From: Sphingomonas sp. TREG-RG-20F-R18-01
Lineage (GTDB): Bacteria > Pseudomonadota > Alphaproteobacteria > Sphingomonadales > Sphingomonadaceae
Direction: 5' to 3'
Length of the DNA: 64,000 bases
Assembly: GCF_022662475.1 (NCBI RefSeq)
Contig: NZ_JAKNQQ010000001.1
Location: 868,001 to 932,000 of the forward strand
Position 1 is the first letter of the stretch. Each line of letters opens with the position of its first letter. The position numbers and the translations under genes were made by a program. This document shows, piece by piece, positions 63,966 to 64,000 of this stretch. The notes beneath the pieces are model-generated. The model ran no database searches and was not told the DNA's origin. It saw only the letters and a list, made by a program, of their open reading frames with translations.

Positions 63966-64000
63966 TCTCGGTCGCGATCAAGCGCAGGCTCGGCGAATTC
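63962..64000 (+). CDS. modC: Molybdate ABC transporter ATP-binding protein, start only
   Basis: The first 13 codons (MISVAIKRRLGEF) of a gene whose ATG overlaps the modB stop (ATGA). Position after modAB makes ModC by far the likeliest identity, but no ATP motif is within the window. Confidence 0.75.
   Translation, partial: MISVAIKRRLGEF

Overview
The window looks like a GC-rich chromosome segment from a Sphingomonas-type alphaproteobacterium. The evidence is a PhyR/NepR/EcfG general stress locus with a degenerate HisKA_2 kinase beside nepR, a PEP-CTERM tail ending in PEPSTWAMM, a complex I NDUFA12 subunit, an alphaproteobacterial argS-SPOR-nagZ-scpAB-tatABC order, and two kinds of palindromic intergenic repeat typical of this group. 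No phage, plasmid, IS transposase, CRISPR array or rRNA is visible.

Layout. 1-8.1 kb: a partial fatty acid desaturase, a GNAT-like protein, xth, an ErpA-type Fe-S protein, an M23 endopeptidase, a Bcp peroxiredoxin and glnE. 8.3-12.7 kb: the stress island. ecfG, a 47-residue membrane protein and phyR lie on the minus strand; nepR, a PhyP-like pseudokinase, a candidate small RNA and an entericidin-type lipoprotein lie on the plus strand, with several EcfG-type promoter candidates (GGAAC, 16-17 bases, CGTT-like). 12.7-19.3 kb: minus-strand operon argS-SPOR-nagZ-scpA-scpB-tatA-tatB-tatC. 19.4-24.1 kb: an alpha-amino-acid-ester-hydrolase-like S15/CocE enzyme facing a DUF1800/DUF1501 pair. 24.4-47.2 kb: one long minus-strand division and cell wall (dcw) cluster, mraZ-rsmH-ftsL-ftsI-murE-murF-mraY-murD-ftsW-murG-murC-murB-ddl-ftsQ-ftsA-ftsZ, followed by a TPR/SPOR protein and dgt; most genes overlap by 1-4 bases. 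47.6-55.3 kb: cysteine synthase, a Y-family polymerase, small lipoproteins, a ParA-like ATPase, aat, DUF2155, NDUFA12, DUF192, a double cold-shock-domain protein and recX. 55.4-64 kb: a fatty-acyl-AMP ligase, a GGDEF/EAL protein, tRNA-Trp, secE, nusG, a phytase-like PEP-CTERM protein and modAB with the start of modC behind a ModE-like palindrome.

Three places deserve attention. (1) Between the PhyP-like gene and the entericidin gene, a consensus EcfG promoter is followed immediately by two strong hairpins with C-rich loops. This looks like a stress-induced trans-acting RNA similar in concept to Caulobacter GsrN. (2) The mraY-murD junction carries a 275-base tandem array. A 102-base palindromic element sits in frame inside murD, adding about 34 residues, and an extra copy of the murD 5' end plus element lies upstream with a GTGA stop/start overlap. 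(3) murB lacks a stop at its conserved end; a four-G run suggests a one-base frameshift, and the frame runs 260 codons through ddl.

The high GC content creates many long antisense open frames (for example opposite glnE, argS, the CocE enzyme and ftsI). I treated these as shadows. All functional names rest on recognition of sequence motifs and gene order; no database search was run.
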